The position numbers and the translations under genes were made by a program. DNA of 64,000 bases from CAYPXN01 sp964470915 (GTDB lineage: Bacteria > UBA10199 > JADFYH01), in contig CAYYEM010000001.1 in NCBI GenBank assembly GCA_964470915.1, forward strand, positions 62,001 to 126,000, read 5' to 3'. Below are positions 41,807 to 49,937 of the stretch, piece by piece. How positions within the stretch are numbered: position 1 is the stretch's first letter; the number at the start of each line of letters is the position of its first letter. The notes beneath the pieces are model-generated. The model had not been told where the DNA came from. It did not search any database and was given only the letters and a program-made list of their open reading frames with translations.

Positions 41807-43201
41807 TCAATTTCTCGGTTTTTTTCTAGCAAGAATTTTTTCAGCTCTGCGAATTTGGACTTTTACCTGCGAGAGGGCTGTCCCCCCATAGCTTTTACGC
41901 CGATTGACGGAAGCCTCGATAGAAAGCCATTGATAGACATCTTTTTGAACTTTTGAACTGAATTTTTGCAGAGTTTCCAAGGGTAAATCTTCTAGATATT
42001 TATTGTTTTCTTGGCAATATCTTACGAGTTTGCCCGCAATATGATGAGATTCACGAAAGGGAACTCCTTTAGATGCAATATAATCTGCAAAGTCAGTGGC
42101 TAACAAAAAACCTTCCCGAGTTGCTTTAAGTAAGTTTTCTTCCTTGAAATTGGTTTCAGCCAGCATTTCCGCAAAAAGTTTAAGACAAGTTTGGGTGGTT
42201 TCTACGGAATCAAACAGAGGCTCCTTATCTTCTTGTAAATCTTTATTGTATGCTAAAGGCAAACTTTTCAGGAGAGTGAGTAAGCTCAAAAGATTGCCGT
42301 AACAGCGGCCTGTTTTGCCGCGAATCAATTCGGGAACATCTGGATTAATTTTTTGAGGCATCATTGAAGAGCCTGTGCAAAAATTTTCGGGTAATTTTAC
42401 AAAGTCAAATTCAGCACTGCTCCATAAAATAAGTTCTTCACAAAAACGGGATAAATGCATCATGATGAGTGAACAAGCAGATAAAAATTCGACCACAAAA
42501 TCACGATCGCTCACTGCATCGAGTGAATTATTTGCGATTCTTTCAAAGCCTAACTCTTTAGCTACATAAGCTCGATCAATCGGAAAAGTGGTACCTGCTA
42601 AAGCTCCTGCCCCGAGAGGTAAAGTCTGGACACGTTTCAGCAAGTCTTCCAAACGTTCTTTATCGCGTTCAGCCATTTCAAAATAAGCCATTAAATGATG
42701 AGCAAGTAAAATAGGTTGTGCTCTCTGTAGGTGAGTGTAGCCAGGTAAAATAGTTTGTTCATAGCGATTTGCTAGCAGGGTGAGCACTGATTGAAATTCA
42801 ATTAAATTAGAAAACAAAACATGAATTTGATGTCGGCAGTAGAGTCTAACATCAGTCGCGACTTGATCGTTTCTGGAACGAGCAGTATGAATTTTTCCGC
42901 CCACAGCTCCAATTCTACGAATTAATTCCGATTCAATATTAAGATGCACATCTTCCTGCTCAAGTTTCCATTTAAACTTTCCACTTTGAATATCTTTAGC
43001 AATGCTTTCTAGGCCTTTTTCAATTTTTTTGGCTTCAGCATTACTGATGATTTTTTGCTTGGCCAGCATTTTGACATGGGCAAGGCTACCTGTGATGTCG
43101 TAAGGCCATAATTGCCAGTCAAAGGCGATCGAAGCGTTAAATTCATCGACTTCTTGTTTGGTTTTTTTTGAAAAGCGGCCACCCCAGAGTTTTGTGGTCA
43201 T
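41807..43201 (-). CDS. argH: Argininosuccinate lyase
   Basis: ArgH splits argininosuccinate into arginine and fumarate. The 464-residue protein has KLWGGRFSK, TARSRNDQVATD, TLPGYTHLQRAQP, and the superfamily signature GSSMMPQKINPD with the catalytic Ser. Full length. It heads the argH-lysA-dapF-dapA-dapB unit. The region before the ATG is a family B repeat with a 12-bp direct repeat that duplicates the start of the gene, and only a weak ribosome-binding site remains. Confidence 0.97.
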   Translation of the reverse strand: MTTKLWGGRFSKKTKQEVDEFNASIAFDWQLWPYDITGSLAHVKMLAKQKIISNAEAKKIEKGLESIAKDIQSGKFKWKLEQEDVHLNIESELIRRIGAVGGKIHTARSRNDQVATDVRLYCRHQIHVLFSNLIEFQSVLTLLANRYEQTILPGYTHLQRAQPILLAHHLMAYFEMAERDKERLEDLLKRVQTLPLGAGALAGTTFPIDRAYVAKELGFERIANNSLDAVSDRDFVVEFLSACSLIMMHLSRFCEELILWSSAEFDFVKLPENFCTGSSMMPQKINPDVPELIRGKTGRCYGNLLSLLTLLKSLPLAYNKDLQEDKEPLFDSVETTQTCLKLFAEMLAETNFKEENLLKATREGFLLATDFADYIASKGVPFRESHHIAGKLVRYCQENNKYLEDLPLETLQKFSSKVQKDVYQWLSIEASVNRRKSYGGTALSQVKVQIRRAEKILARKKPRN

Positions 43202-43280
43202 ATGATTTTATTTCCCGTTTCCCTTCACCTTCTTCCCGAGAGGGGAGATAGGCAGGGAGAGGGGGATTTTTTGTGGTCAT
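43190..43280. repeat. Family B repeat flanked by 12-bp direct repeats at the argH start
   Basis: TTTTGTGGTCAT occurs at 43190-43201 and again at 43269-43280, bracketing a 67-bp TTCCC.../...GGGGGA element. This looks like a target-site duplication made when the element inserted at the argH start codon. Confidence 0.75.
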
Positions 43281-43371
43281 TAAGAATGTAAGAACTGTTA
43301 AAACTTGATTAAAGCTCCGATAACAAGCAGAGGAAACTTTTTCAAGGAATTAAAAACCTTCAGCAAAATTC

Positions 43372-43401
43372 TTGACACTTTTCCCAGAATGAGATCATAA
43401 T
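43372..43401 (+). promoter_or_regulatory. Sigma70 promoter of rho
   Basis: TTGACA (43372-43377, perfect), 18 nt, CATAAT (43396-43401, 5 of 6). A start near 43408 gives a leader of about 195 nt before rho. Confidence 0.62.
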
Positions 43402-43550
43402 AGTTAAAACTCGCCTTAGAAAAATAATCATGAAAATTAAAAAAGGAATGATGAACAACTGAATAACAAAAACCCTTTCCAACCCAAAAAGAGACTAAAT
43501 CTTTTGAAAACCCTGATATCTAGAATGAAAAAACATACAATCCTATAAGA

Positions 43551-43605
43551 AAGGAGTCTCAGCAGGAACGCTGTGAATGTTTCTATTCTGCTGAAATCCC
43601 CATGA
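43551..43605 (+). promoter_or_regulatory. rho leader: Shine-Dalgarno held off the start by a hairpin
   Basis: AAGGAG (43551-43556) is 45 nt from the rho ATG, too far to act linearly. Between them, TCAGCAG (43559-43565) pairs perfectly with CTGCTGA (43588-43594). If this stem forms, the effective spacing becomes 9 nt. No other Shine-Dalgarno precedes the ATG. A short frame from GTG 43573 also ends in a TGA overlapping the rho ATG. Confidence 0.55.
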
Positions 43606-45023
43606 GTGAAGATATGAATAGACCTAATGAAAATGGACATCGTCAACGTCGCGGAGGAGGAGGCCATCGCCGTCACTCCGGACATCGTCGCCCCGATTAC
43701 GAACCTATCGATCGAGGTCCCAGTGAAGAAGAGTTAGCCGCTGAAGCTTCCACAGAAGCTCCTACCGGCCCTGTGATGAACTTAAAAGATCTCAAAGATA
43801 AAAAAATCAACGATCTCATCCATATGGCCCGCGATTTAAATATCGAAGGGGCTGCAGGCATGAAGCGCCAAGAGTTGATTTTTGCTTTGCTGCAAAAACA
43901 AACAGAACGAAATGGGCAAATTTATGGAGAGGGTGTTTTAGAAACACTTCCAGATGGTTTCGGTTTCTTGAGAGCACCGGACTATAATTACTTGCCAGGT
44001 CCGGACGATATTTATGTTTCTCCTTCGCAAATTAGAAGATTTGGTTTGAGAACAGGAGATACGATATCAGGGCAGGTTCGCCCTCCTAAAGAAGGTGAAA
44101 GATATTTCGCTCTTTTAAAAGTTGAGCGAGTGAATTTTGAAGTTTCCGATGTGAATCGTGACAAAATTCTTTTCGATAACCTCACCCCTCTTTATTCTAA
44201 TGAAAAATTAAATCTTGAGTATGAAACTAAAAATTACACTACTCGAGTGATTGATTTGTTGAGCCCTATTGGAAAAGGTCAACGCGCCTTGATTGTAGCT
44301 CCTCCACGTACTGGTAAAACCATCATGATGCAAAACGTGGCAAATGCTATTACGGCTAACAATCCTGATGTGGTGCTCATTGTATTGCTGATTGATGAAC
44401 GTCCAGAAGAAGTGACGGATATGCAGCGTTCTGTAAAAGGTGAAGTGATTAGTTCTACTTTCGATGAGCCTGCTTCACGTCACGTTCAGGTTGCTGAAAT
44501 GGTGCTTGAAAAAGCGAAACGCCTGGTTGAACAACGTAAAGACGTTGTGATTTTGCTCGATTCAATTACTCGTTTGGCGCGTGCTTATAATACAGTAGTG
44601 CCTCCTTCGGGAAAAATACTTTCTGGAGGTGTGGATTCCAATGCACTTCATAAGCCAAAACGATTTTTTGGTGCTGCTCGCAATATTGAAGAAGGTGGAT
44701 CGCTTACTATTATTGCAACAGCTCTGATTGATACTGGAAGTCGAATGGATGAAGTTATCTTCGAAGAATTCAAAGGTACAGGTAACTGTGAAATTCATCT
44801 CGATCGCAAGTTGATGGAAAAAAGAATTTTCCCTTGTATCGATATCAATAAATCAGGAACCCGTCGTGAAGAATTGCTTTTGCCTGAAAATGTCCTCAAT
44901 CGTATTTGGATTTTGCGTAAACTTTTAGCACCACTCAATGTGGTGGATGCTATGGAGTTCATGGTCGATAAAATGTCGCACGCCAAAACGAACGGTGATT
45001 TCCTCGATTCCATGAATAAATAA
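43602..45023 (+). CDS. rho: Transcription termination factor Rho
   Basis: Rho is the hexameric RNA helicase that ends factor-dependent transcription. The 473-residue protein has an Arg/His/Gly-rich N-terminal extension (about 1-50), the Rho N-domain (LKDLKDKKINDLIHMARDL), the RNA-binding cold-shock-like domain (GVLETLPDGFGFLRAPDYNYLPGPDDIYVSPSQ in parts), Walker A APPRTGKT, Walker B VILLDSITRLARAYN, and the Q/R-loop region SGGVDSNALHKPKRFFGAARN. It is convergent with the lipoprotein gene at 45025, 1 nt apart. Confidence 0.97.
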   Translation: MSEDMNRPNENGHRQRRGGGGHRRHSGHRRPDYEPIDRGPSEEELAAEASTEAPTGPVMNLKDLKDKKINDLIHMARDLNIEGAAGMKRQELIFALLQKQTERNGQIYGEGVLETLPDGFGFLRAPDYNYLPGPDDIYVSPSQIRRFGLRTGDTISGQVRPPKEGERYFALLKVERVNFEVSDVNRDKILFDNLTPLYSNEKLNLEYETKNYTTRVIDLLSPIGKGQRALIVAPPRTGKTIMMQNVANAITANNPDVVLIVLLIDERPEEVTDMQRSVKGEVISSTFDEPASRHVQVAEMVLEKAKRLVEQRKDVVILLDSITRLARAYNTVVPPSGKILSGGVDSNALHKPKRFFGAARNIEEGGSLTIIATALIDTGSRMDEVIFEEFKGTGNCEIHLDRKLMEKRIFPCIDINKSGTRREELLLPENVLNRIWILRKLLAPLNVVDAMEFMVDKMSHAKTNGDFLDSMNK

Positions 45024-45024
45024 T

Positions 45025-45765
45025 TTATAAAGGGAAAAACTTATTTTCTCTGGGTAAAGTCATCATCGGAGCTGATTTCAATTGAATGATAGCTTTGGGT
45101 AAAGCCTTGTATTTAGTGGGAACTACCCCAGGGTTTTGAGGGTCGTGATTATACGCATCATGACAGCTGTAGATAAATTCTCCTGTATAAAACATTCCAT
45201 TAGAATCTCTATAACTGGCACTGAGCTTTGCTTCGTTGTTACCATACGAACAAGGATCTTTCGGTGGACCCAGCAAAAGACCTAGCTTGGCTTTAAAAAC
45301 GCCACATTGATTAACAAAATAGGGATTATTAATATCTTCTTCAGATTCATATTTTCCTAAAACATAATTTATCTTCCAATTTTCTCCGGAATCTTTTGTC
45401 CAAGATTTTACAGTCGGAATGTTTTCAAAACCTTTTTCGCAGTTCGCATTCAGATTTGTGTTAGGCAATAGCACAATACCATCGACCATTAATCCAAGTT
45501 GAGGGGTTAAGGGTTGCGTCGGTTGAGCAGGAGGATTGAACTTAGCAATCGATATTGGAGAAATATCTGATTCTGATGCACTATCTTCGGATGGGCTCGA
45601 ATCATCTTCTTGAGAAGTAGATGGATGATTAGATTCCGAAGAACTTGTCGCTGTATTTTCAATTCCCTGAGTCAGCGGTGAAGAAACTGGGCCTGCACCT
45701 GTGCAGGCAGAAATATTTAAAATTAGAAAAATGACTAAAATCAAAATGTGTTTGTTTTTTAACAT
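45025..45765 (-). CDS. Lipoprotein paralog 1 of a tandem trio
   Basis: A 246-residue lipoprotein: lipobox ISACTG (Cys about 21), a long Ser/Glu/Asp-rich linker, a Pro/Gln segment (PPAQPTQP), then a domain with conserved NIPTVKSW, NWKINYVLGK, QCG, PCSYG and SYRDSNGMFYTGE...YSC. The four to six Cys probably form disulfides. The family is unknown. The linker DNA is almost identical to that of the next gene. I chose ATG 45765; the frame extends one TTG codon upstream. Confidence 0.75.
   Translation of the reverse strand: MLKNKHILILVIFLILNISACTGAGPVSSPLTQGIENTATSSSESNHPSTSQEDDSSPSEDSASESDISPISIAKFNPPAQPTQPLTPQLGLMVDGIVLLPNTNLNANCEKGFENIPTVKSWTKDSGENWKINYVLGKYESEEDINNPYFVNQCGVFKAKLGLLLGPPKDPCSYGNNEAKLSASYRDSNGMFYTGEFIYSCHDAYNHDPQNPGVVPTKYKALPKAIIQLKSAPMMTLPRENKFFPL
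45512..45711 (-). repeat. 200-bp near-identical segment shared with 46251-46450
   Basis: The two segments are equal in length and I count about five differences. They encode the lipobox-proximal Ser-rich linker through PPAQPTQP of two neighbouring lipoproteins, whereas the downstream domains are much more diverged. This points to recent gene conversion. Confidence 0.9.
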
Positions 45766-45781
45766 CAAAATATTTTTTCTT

Positions 45782-46507
45782 TTATGGATTTGTGAGTATC
45801 TCCATATAATTTGGATTCATCATCAAAGCTAGGGGTTTAAGTTCAATGAATGCATCGGGAAAATTTGGAGCGTCGTTGCAAGTATAGATGTGTGAGTCTC
45901 CCGTATAGATCATCCCTGCATCATCTTTATAACTTGCAGTAAATTTTACTTTTTCATTTCCTCCACACTCATTAGGATTAGGACCTATCATAATATAAAG
46001 TCTGCCGGTAAAACCACCACAATGATCGACAGCGAAAGGAAGAATCTCGTCTTCCTCTGTTTCTTTTTTACCTAAAATGAATTTTAATTCCCAACTTGCA
46101 TCCTCGGCTTTTATCCAAGATTTTACTGTGGGGATAGAGGTGGCGAAGGGCGCTGGATGTTTGTCATTTTTGCCACATTCAGGATCAGGAGTACCTCCAG
46201 GTAAAACGACGGTCCCATGAATTTCTAATAGATGAACATCAATGATTACAGGTTGCGTCGGTTGAGCAGGAGGATTGAACTTGGCAATCGATATTGGAGA
46301 GATATCTGCTTCTGATGAGCTATCTTCGGATGGGCTCGAATCATCTTCTTGAGAAGTAGATGGATGATTAGATTCCGAAGAACTTGTCGCTGTATTTTCA
46401 ATTCCCTGAGTCAGCGGTGAAGAAACTGGGCCTGCACCTGTGCAGGCAGATAAATTCCAAAACAATAGAATGGCCAAGGTTAAAATATTTTTATTTCTTG
46501 AAAACAA
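45782..46507 (-). CDS. Lipoprotein paralog 2 of a tandem trio
   Basis: A 241-residue lipoprotein with lipobox LSACTG, the same Ser/Glu-rich linker as its neighbour, and the family domain: SIPTVKSWIKAEDASWELKFILGKKE in parts, DHCGGF, GPNPNECGG, SYKDDAGMIYTGDSHIYTC. The start is TTG, with AGAGGA 4 nt upstream. No function is recognised. Confidence 0.75.
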   Translation of the reverse strand: MFSRNKNILTLAILLFWNLSACTGAGPVSSPLTQGIENTATSSSESNHPSTSQEDDSSPSEDSSSEADISPISIAKFNPPAQPTQPVIIDVHLLEIHGTVVLPGGTPDPECGKNDKHPAPFATSIPTVKSWIKAEDASWELKFILGKKETEEDEILPFAVDHCGGFTGRLYIMIGPNPNECGGNEKVKFTASYKDDAGMIYTGDSHIYTCNDAPNFPDAFIELKPLALMMNPNYMEILTNP

Positions 46508-46532
46508 GTGATCCTCTTTAGATTTACTTAAA

Positions 46533-47195
46533 TTAGTTCATCAAAAAAAATGATTGGTCAGGTGCTAGCATCATTGGTTGTGAGACAGGCTCGAGAATAA
46601 TTAAAATTAAAGGAGGATTTTCCCGATCTTTGCAGGAATAAACAGGGGATTCTCCTTGATAATATTTTCTATTAGAATCTCGATAGCTTCCTACAAGTTT
46701 AACTTGATCCTCATTGAGGCAAGCATGTTCTGAGGGTCCCCAGAAGCTAAAGTGAATTCCAAATTTTCCACATTGGTAAGCTGTTAGTGTTTCGGAATCA
46801 TCCTGATTTGGATCTGGTTTACTCAATTCATAATCTAATTTCCATTCTTGCCCTGGACTTTTTTTCCAAACCTGCACTGTAGGAATATTTTTAAATAAAG
46901 TTTCGCAATCTGCATTTGTGTCGGATCCATTGATAAAGATACGTCCTTTGGCCCAAATAGAACCTTGGGGCACTAGGGGTTGGGTAGGTTGTGCGCTTGG
47001 GGCAGCAGAAGCTACTGTCGTGTTAGAACTTTGTTCAGTCGTTTGTGAGGATACCTCAGGGCTGGTGTTGGTTGAAATGGGAGACCCAGAGCCTCCACCG
47101 GTACAAGCTGAGAAGAGAAGCAATAAACAAAGAATCAGAATGCTATTTCTTAAATACACAGCCTTTATTATATTGCAAAATTTTAGATTAAACAA
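46533..47195 (-). CDS. Lipoprotein paralog 3 of a tandem trio
   Basis: A 220-residue lipoprotein with lipobox FSACTGG and a shorter Ser/Thr/Gln linker ending SAQPTQP, then the same domain: NIPTVQVWKKSPGQEWKLDYEL in parts, QCGKFGIHF, GPSEHACL, SYRDSNRKYYQGESPVYSC. It is the most diverged of the trio. The best ribosome-binding site (AAGGGG, 5 nt) belongs to a TTG start at 47195; a GTG at 47159 is possible. It is the first gene of the unit. Confidence 0.73.
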   Translation of the reverse strand: MFNLKFCNIIKAVYLRNSILILCLLLLFSACTGGGSGSPISTNTSPEVSSQTTEQSSNTTVASAAPSAQPTQPLVPQGSIWAKGRIFINGSDTNADCETLFKNIPTVQVWKKSPGQEWKLDYELSKPDPNQDDSETLTAYQCGKFGIHFSFWGPSEHACLNEDQVKLVGSYRDSNRKYYQGESPVYSCKDRENPPLILIILEPVSQPMMLAPDQSFFLMN

Positions 47196-47384
47196 TCTTG
47201 CCCCTTAATACCCCTTAACTTTAATATTATCGTCTAAAACTGGAAATAAGTTGTGGTAAAACATTCATTAACAAACTCTAACTATTTTTATCATCACAAG
47301 GGGCTTGCGTCGCCCCCTCCACCCAGCAAAGCTGGGCAGATCCTCCCCCTCAACGCCCCCGTGGGGCTGGTTTGATTATTTTTT
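47196..47384. repeat. Gene-free region with GC-rich repeat
   Basis: A GC-rich, C-run repeat (about 47300-47370) holds CCCAGCAAAGCTGGG (a perfect hairpin, 47322-47336) and CCCCCGTGGGG. On the minus strand it lies just after the 47385 regulator gene and may terminate it. The upstream half is AT-rich and would contain the promoter of the lipoprotein trio. Confidence 0.55.
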
Positions 47385-49139
47385 TTAGCTTTTTTCAGTC
47401 AGCCTGTTCAATTTTTGGTACAAAGTTTGGCGTTGAATGCCTAATCGTCGGGCGGCTAGGGCTTTATTGCCATTACATTCTTTCAGAGCCTTCCTTACTT
47501 CTTCGGCGGACACTCTTTTTTTGGTGGAATCGATTTTGAGATTTTTGATTTTTTGATACAAGTTTAATCGTGAAATATCGAGCAGCTCAGCTGCTTTGGC
47601 CTTGTTTCCATCCGCTTCCTGAAGGGCGCGTTCGATCATTCGTTTTTCAAACAAACCAACCTGTCGGCTTAAATTTAAATCACGTTGCAGTTCTTCTTCA
47701 AATTCATAATTTTCTTTAACACCATCTGAGAGTAAGTCTTTACTGATAGTGCCTTTGCCCATGACTAAGCTTCGGTTGATTTCATTTTCAAGTTCACGAA
47801 TATTTCCAGGCCAGGTGTAGAGCATGAGAGCTTTCATAGCTTCGGGTTCGATAGAAAGAAAATCAGCGGGGATATTCATTTTATTATTCTTCATGAAATA
47901 TTCCACAAGTTTAGGAATATCTGATTTTCTCTCACGCAAGGCTGGAAGATTTAATCGTACTACATTGAGACGATAATAAAGATCTTTTCTGAATTTTCCT
48001 TTTTTAATTTCTTCCGCTAAATCTTTATTGCTGGCTGAAATGATTCGAACATTAATTTTGATCGACTGGTTTGATCCAACAGGTCTGATTTCTCTTTCTT
48101 GCAAGACTCTAAGCAACTTGGCTTGCATGGCCATGCTCATGTCGCCCACTTCATCAAGAAATACAGTACCCCCTTCTGCAAATTCGAATATTCCCTTTTT
48201 ATCTTTTTCTGCACCTGTGAAAGCGCCTCTTACATGACCGAAAAGTTCTGATTCTAGCAAGGTATCAGAAAAACTGGCGCAGTTGGTGGAAACAAAAATC
48301 TTATCTTTGCGAGGTCCATTATAGTGGAGAGCCTTTGCAATCAGCTCTTTGCCAGTTCCTGATTCTCCATGAATATAAACCGTCACATCCGAATCAATAA
48401 TTTTGTCGAGAGTTTTGAGGATGTCCGTCATAGGTTTTGATTCGCCAATGATTTCGAGATAACGACTTCTTCGTTCAGGATTCAGCTCACTGTTTTCGAT
48501 TATTTTTTTAGTTTCAGCAAGTTCGCTTTCCTGAAGACTTATTTTTTCTTCCAAATTTTTGTTGAGCTTTAAAATGAGTTGTTGTTTTTCTTCGAGTTCT
48601 TTTTGTCGAGCACGATTTTCTTCAAGAAGTCGTGTGTGGAAAATAGCAAGAGCAGCCTGGTCTGCAAAAAGCCCTAAAATTTTTGCATGACTTTCCTGAA
48701 AAATTCCTGAACTAAATCGATTGTCTAAATAAATAATTCCTAGAATATTATTTCCTTCTTTCAGAGGCACGGCGAGAATCGATCTTAATTTCATATTGTG
48801 AACACTTTGTGCTTTTTTAAGTTTTTCATCACCTAAAGCATCTACAGTAAGGAGGGGTTCTTGTTTTTGCATCACCTCACGCAAAATGGTGGTAGAAATT
48901 TTTTCTTTCGCTTTCTTTAAACTTTCTTTGTCAAGATTTCTAGCTGCTACAATTTCGTAATGCTTGTCTTTGAGTAAAACAATAAAACCTCTCTCAGCTC
49001 CCGAAAGGCTAATAGCTTCATCAAGAATGAGATCGAGGAGGCGATCGAGTTGGGTTTGGCCCAGTATTTTTTTGGAAATGGAGAGAATGCTTTCGTAAGT
49101 TTCAAGAGAGGCAGAGGAAGTGGAGTTTGTTTTTGCCAT
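47385..49139 (-). CDS. Sigma54-dependent activator: GAF, AAA+, two Fis-type HTH
   Basis: The 584-residue protein is an enhancer-binding protein for sigma54-RNA polymerase. Order: GAF sensor domain (about 15-165), coiled coil (170-215), AAA+ domain with Walker A HGESGTGKELIA, the sigma54-contact loop GAFTGAEKD, Walker B GTVFLDEVGDM and R-finger region, then a Fis-type HTH (EADGNKAKAAELLDISRLNLYQKI) and a second one (ECNGNKALAARRLGIQRQTLYQKL). Two tandem HTHs are unusual. There is no receiver domain, so control is by a ligand of GAF or by a partner. Two sigma54 promoters lie within 4 kb (49368, 53116). Confidence 0.94.
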   Translation of the reverse strand: MAKTNSTSSASLETYESILSISKKILGQTQLDRLLDLILDEAISLSGAERGFIVLLKDKHYEIVAARNLDKESLKKAKEKISTTILREVMQKQEPLLTVDALGDEKLKKAQSVHNMKLRSILAVPLKEGNNILGIIYLDNRFSSGIFQESHAKILGLFADQAALAIFHTRLLEENRARQKELEEKQQLILKLNKNLEEKISLQESELAETKKIIENSELNPERRSRYLEIIGESKPMTDILKTLDKIIDSDVTVYIHGESGTGKELIAKALHYNGPRKDKIFVSTNCASFSDTLLESELFGHVRGAFTGAEKDKKGIFEFAEGGTVFLDEVGDMSMAMQAKLLRVLQEREIRPVGSNQSIKINVRIISASNKDLAEEIKKGKFRKDLYYRLNVVRLNLPALRERKSDIPKLVEYFMKNNKMNIPADFLSIEPEAMKALMLYTWPGNIRELENEINRSLVMGKGTISKDLLSDGVKENYEFEEELQRDLNLSRQVGLFEKRMIERALQEADGNKAKAAELLDISRLNLYQKIKNLKIDSTKKRVSAEEVRKALKECNGNKALAARRLGIQRQTLYQKLNRLTEKS

Positions 49140-49367
49140 ATGCGATATCCTAAAATTATGCGATTGTGTTTAGAGTGTTAAAGTATTGCTGATAAAATGG
49201 GGCTAATTTTATTTAAAAAAAACCTTGTGTTTACAATGACTTAATAAAAGTTTATCACAATGTTTACATTTTATACAAATTTTTCGTCTTTTTCAAGTCA
49301 ACATTCACCTAAACAAAAAGCCTAATGTTTCGAAGGTTTAGTTAATTTTTTGAAGCCTTACACAACT
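49140..49367. other. AT-rich divergent regulatory region
   Basis: There is no gene here. TGTTTACA occurs twice about 27 bp apart (near 49232 and 49260), possible activator sites upstream of the sigma54 promoter at 49368. A promoter for the regulator itself must also lie here. Confidence 0.4.
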
Positions 49368-49383
49368 TGGCATTCAAATTGCT
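49368..49383 (+). promoter_or_regulatory. Sigma54 (-24/-12) promoter 1
   Basis: TGGCATTCAAATTGCT: GG and GC are separated by exactly 10 nt and the flanks match TGGCA and TTGCT. The -12 GC is 40 nt before the ATG at 49422. Confidence 0.85.
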
Positions 49384-49421
49384 TTGTTCTGGTTCGTGGT
49401 TTTTAAAAAAGGAGAATCGAT

Positions 49422-49937
49422 ATGGCTTTAGTAATAGAAAGGAATCAGGAAGTTTCTCAGACTCATAATTTTGGGATCAATCAGGTTCGCTCAAGTTCGC
49501 AGGACCAACCTACTTTAGCTCCTAGTATGGGTAACGAGATTCAATATAAGGCAAATTTAGGATTACAGCATCTTGCTCGTCCTCCAAAAACTCCACCACA
49601 GGAAATGTCTTCATCTACTCGAGTCATAGATTCAGATCATGATAAGTTATTGCAAAAGATAAAAGCTTCAAGAGCTCCTCTGTCAGAAGCGTCTAAAAAT
49701 AATTTGATCGCAGATATTAAGTGTCGCTTAAATGAGGCTGTTTCAAATAGTGATGATTTGCCTTTGGTGCAAAGAGCTTTAAATATTGTAATGATTGCAC
49801 GTGATAATGGTGTATTTGAAGGAATGGATACTCAGGAAATTCGTGTAAAGCTAATCAGAATACAGGATAATTTTAGAATGCAAGGTTTGGATGCTAAGGT
49901 AGAACGAGTAAAAAGCTTAATAGCAAGTTTATCTTGA
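49422..49937 (+). CDS. Unknown sigma54-controlled protein (171 aa)
   Basis: I do not recognise this protein. The first 65 residues are polar and probably disordered (Ser, Gln, Pro rich). The rest is helical, with DDLPLVQRALNIVMIARDNGVF and a basic amphipathic end. There is no signal peptide or membrane segment. It has a clear ribosome-binding site (GGAG, 7 nt) and a sigma54 promoter. Its stop overlaps the end of the convergent kinase gene by 9 bp. The disordered start with a helical rest is compatible with a substrate of a specialised secretion system or a regulator, but nothing proves it. Confidence 0.75.
   Translation: MALVIERNQEVSQTHNFGINQVRSSSQDQPTLAPSMGNEIQYKANLGLQHLARPPKTPPQEMSSSTRVIDSDHDKLLQKIKASRAPLSEASKNNLIADIKCRLNEAVSNSDDLPLVQRALNIVMIARDNGVFEGMDTQEIRVKLIRIQDNFRMQGLDAKVERVKSLIASLS

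Noticed and set aside
43437..43685. Minus-strand frame over the start of rho
   Set aside because: It overlaps the rho leader and coding start, with no ribosome-binding site and no recognisable protein.
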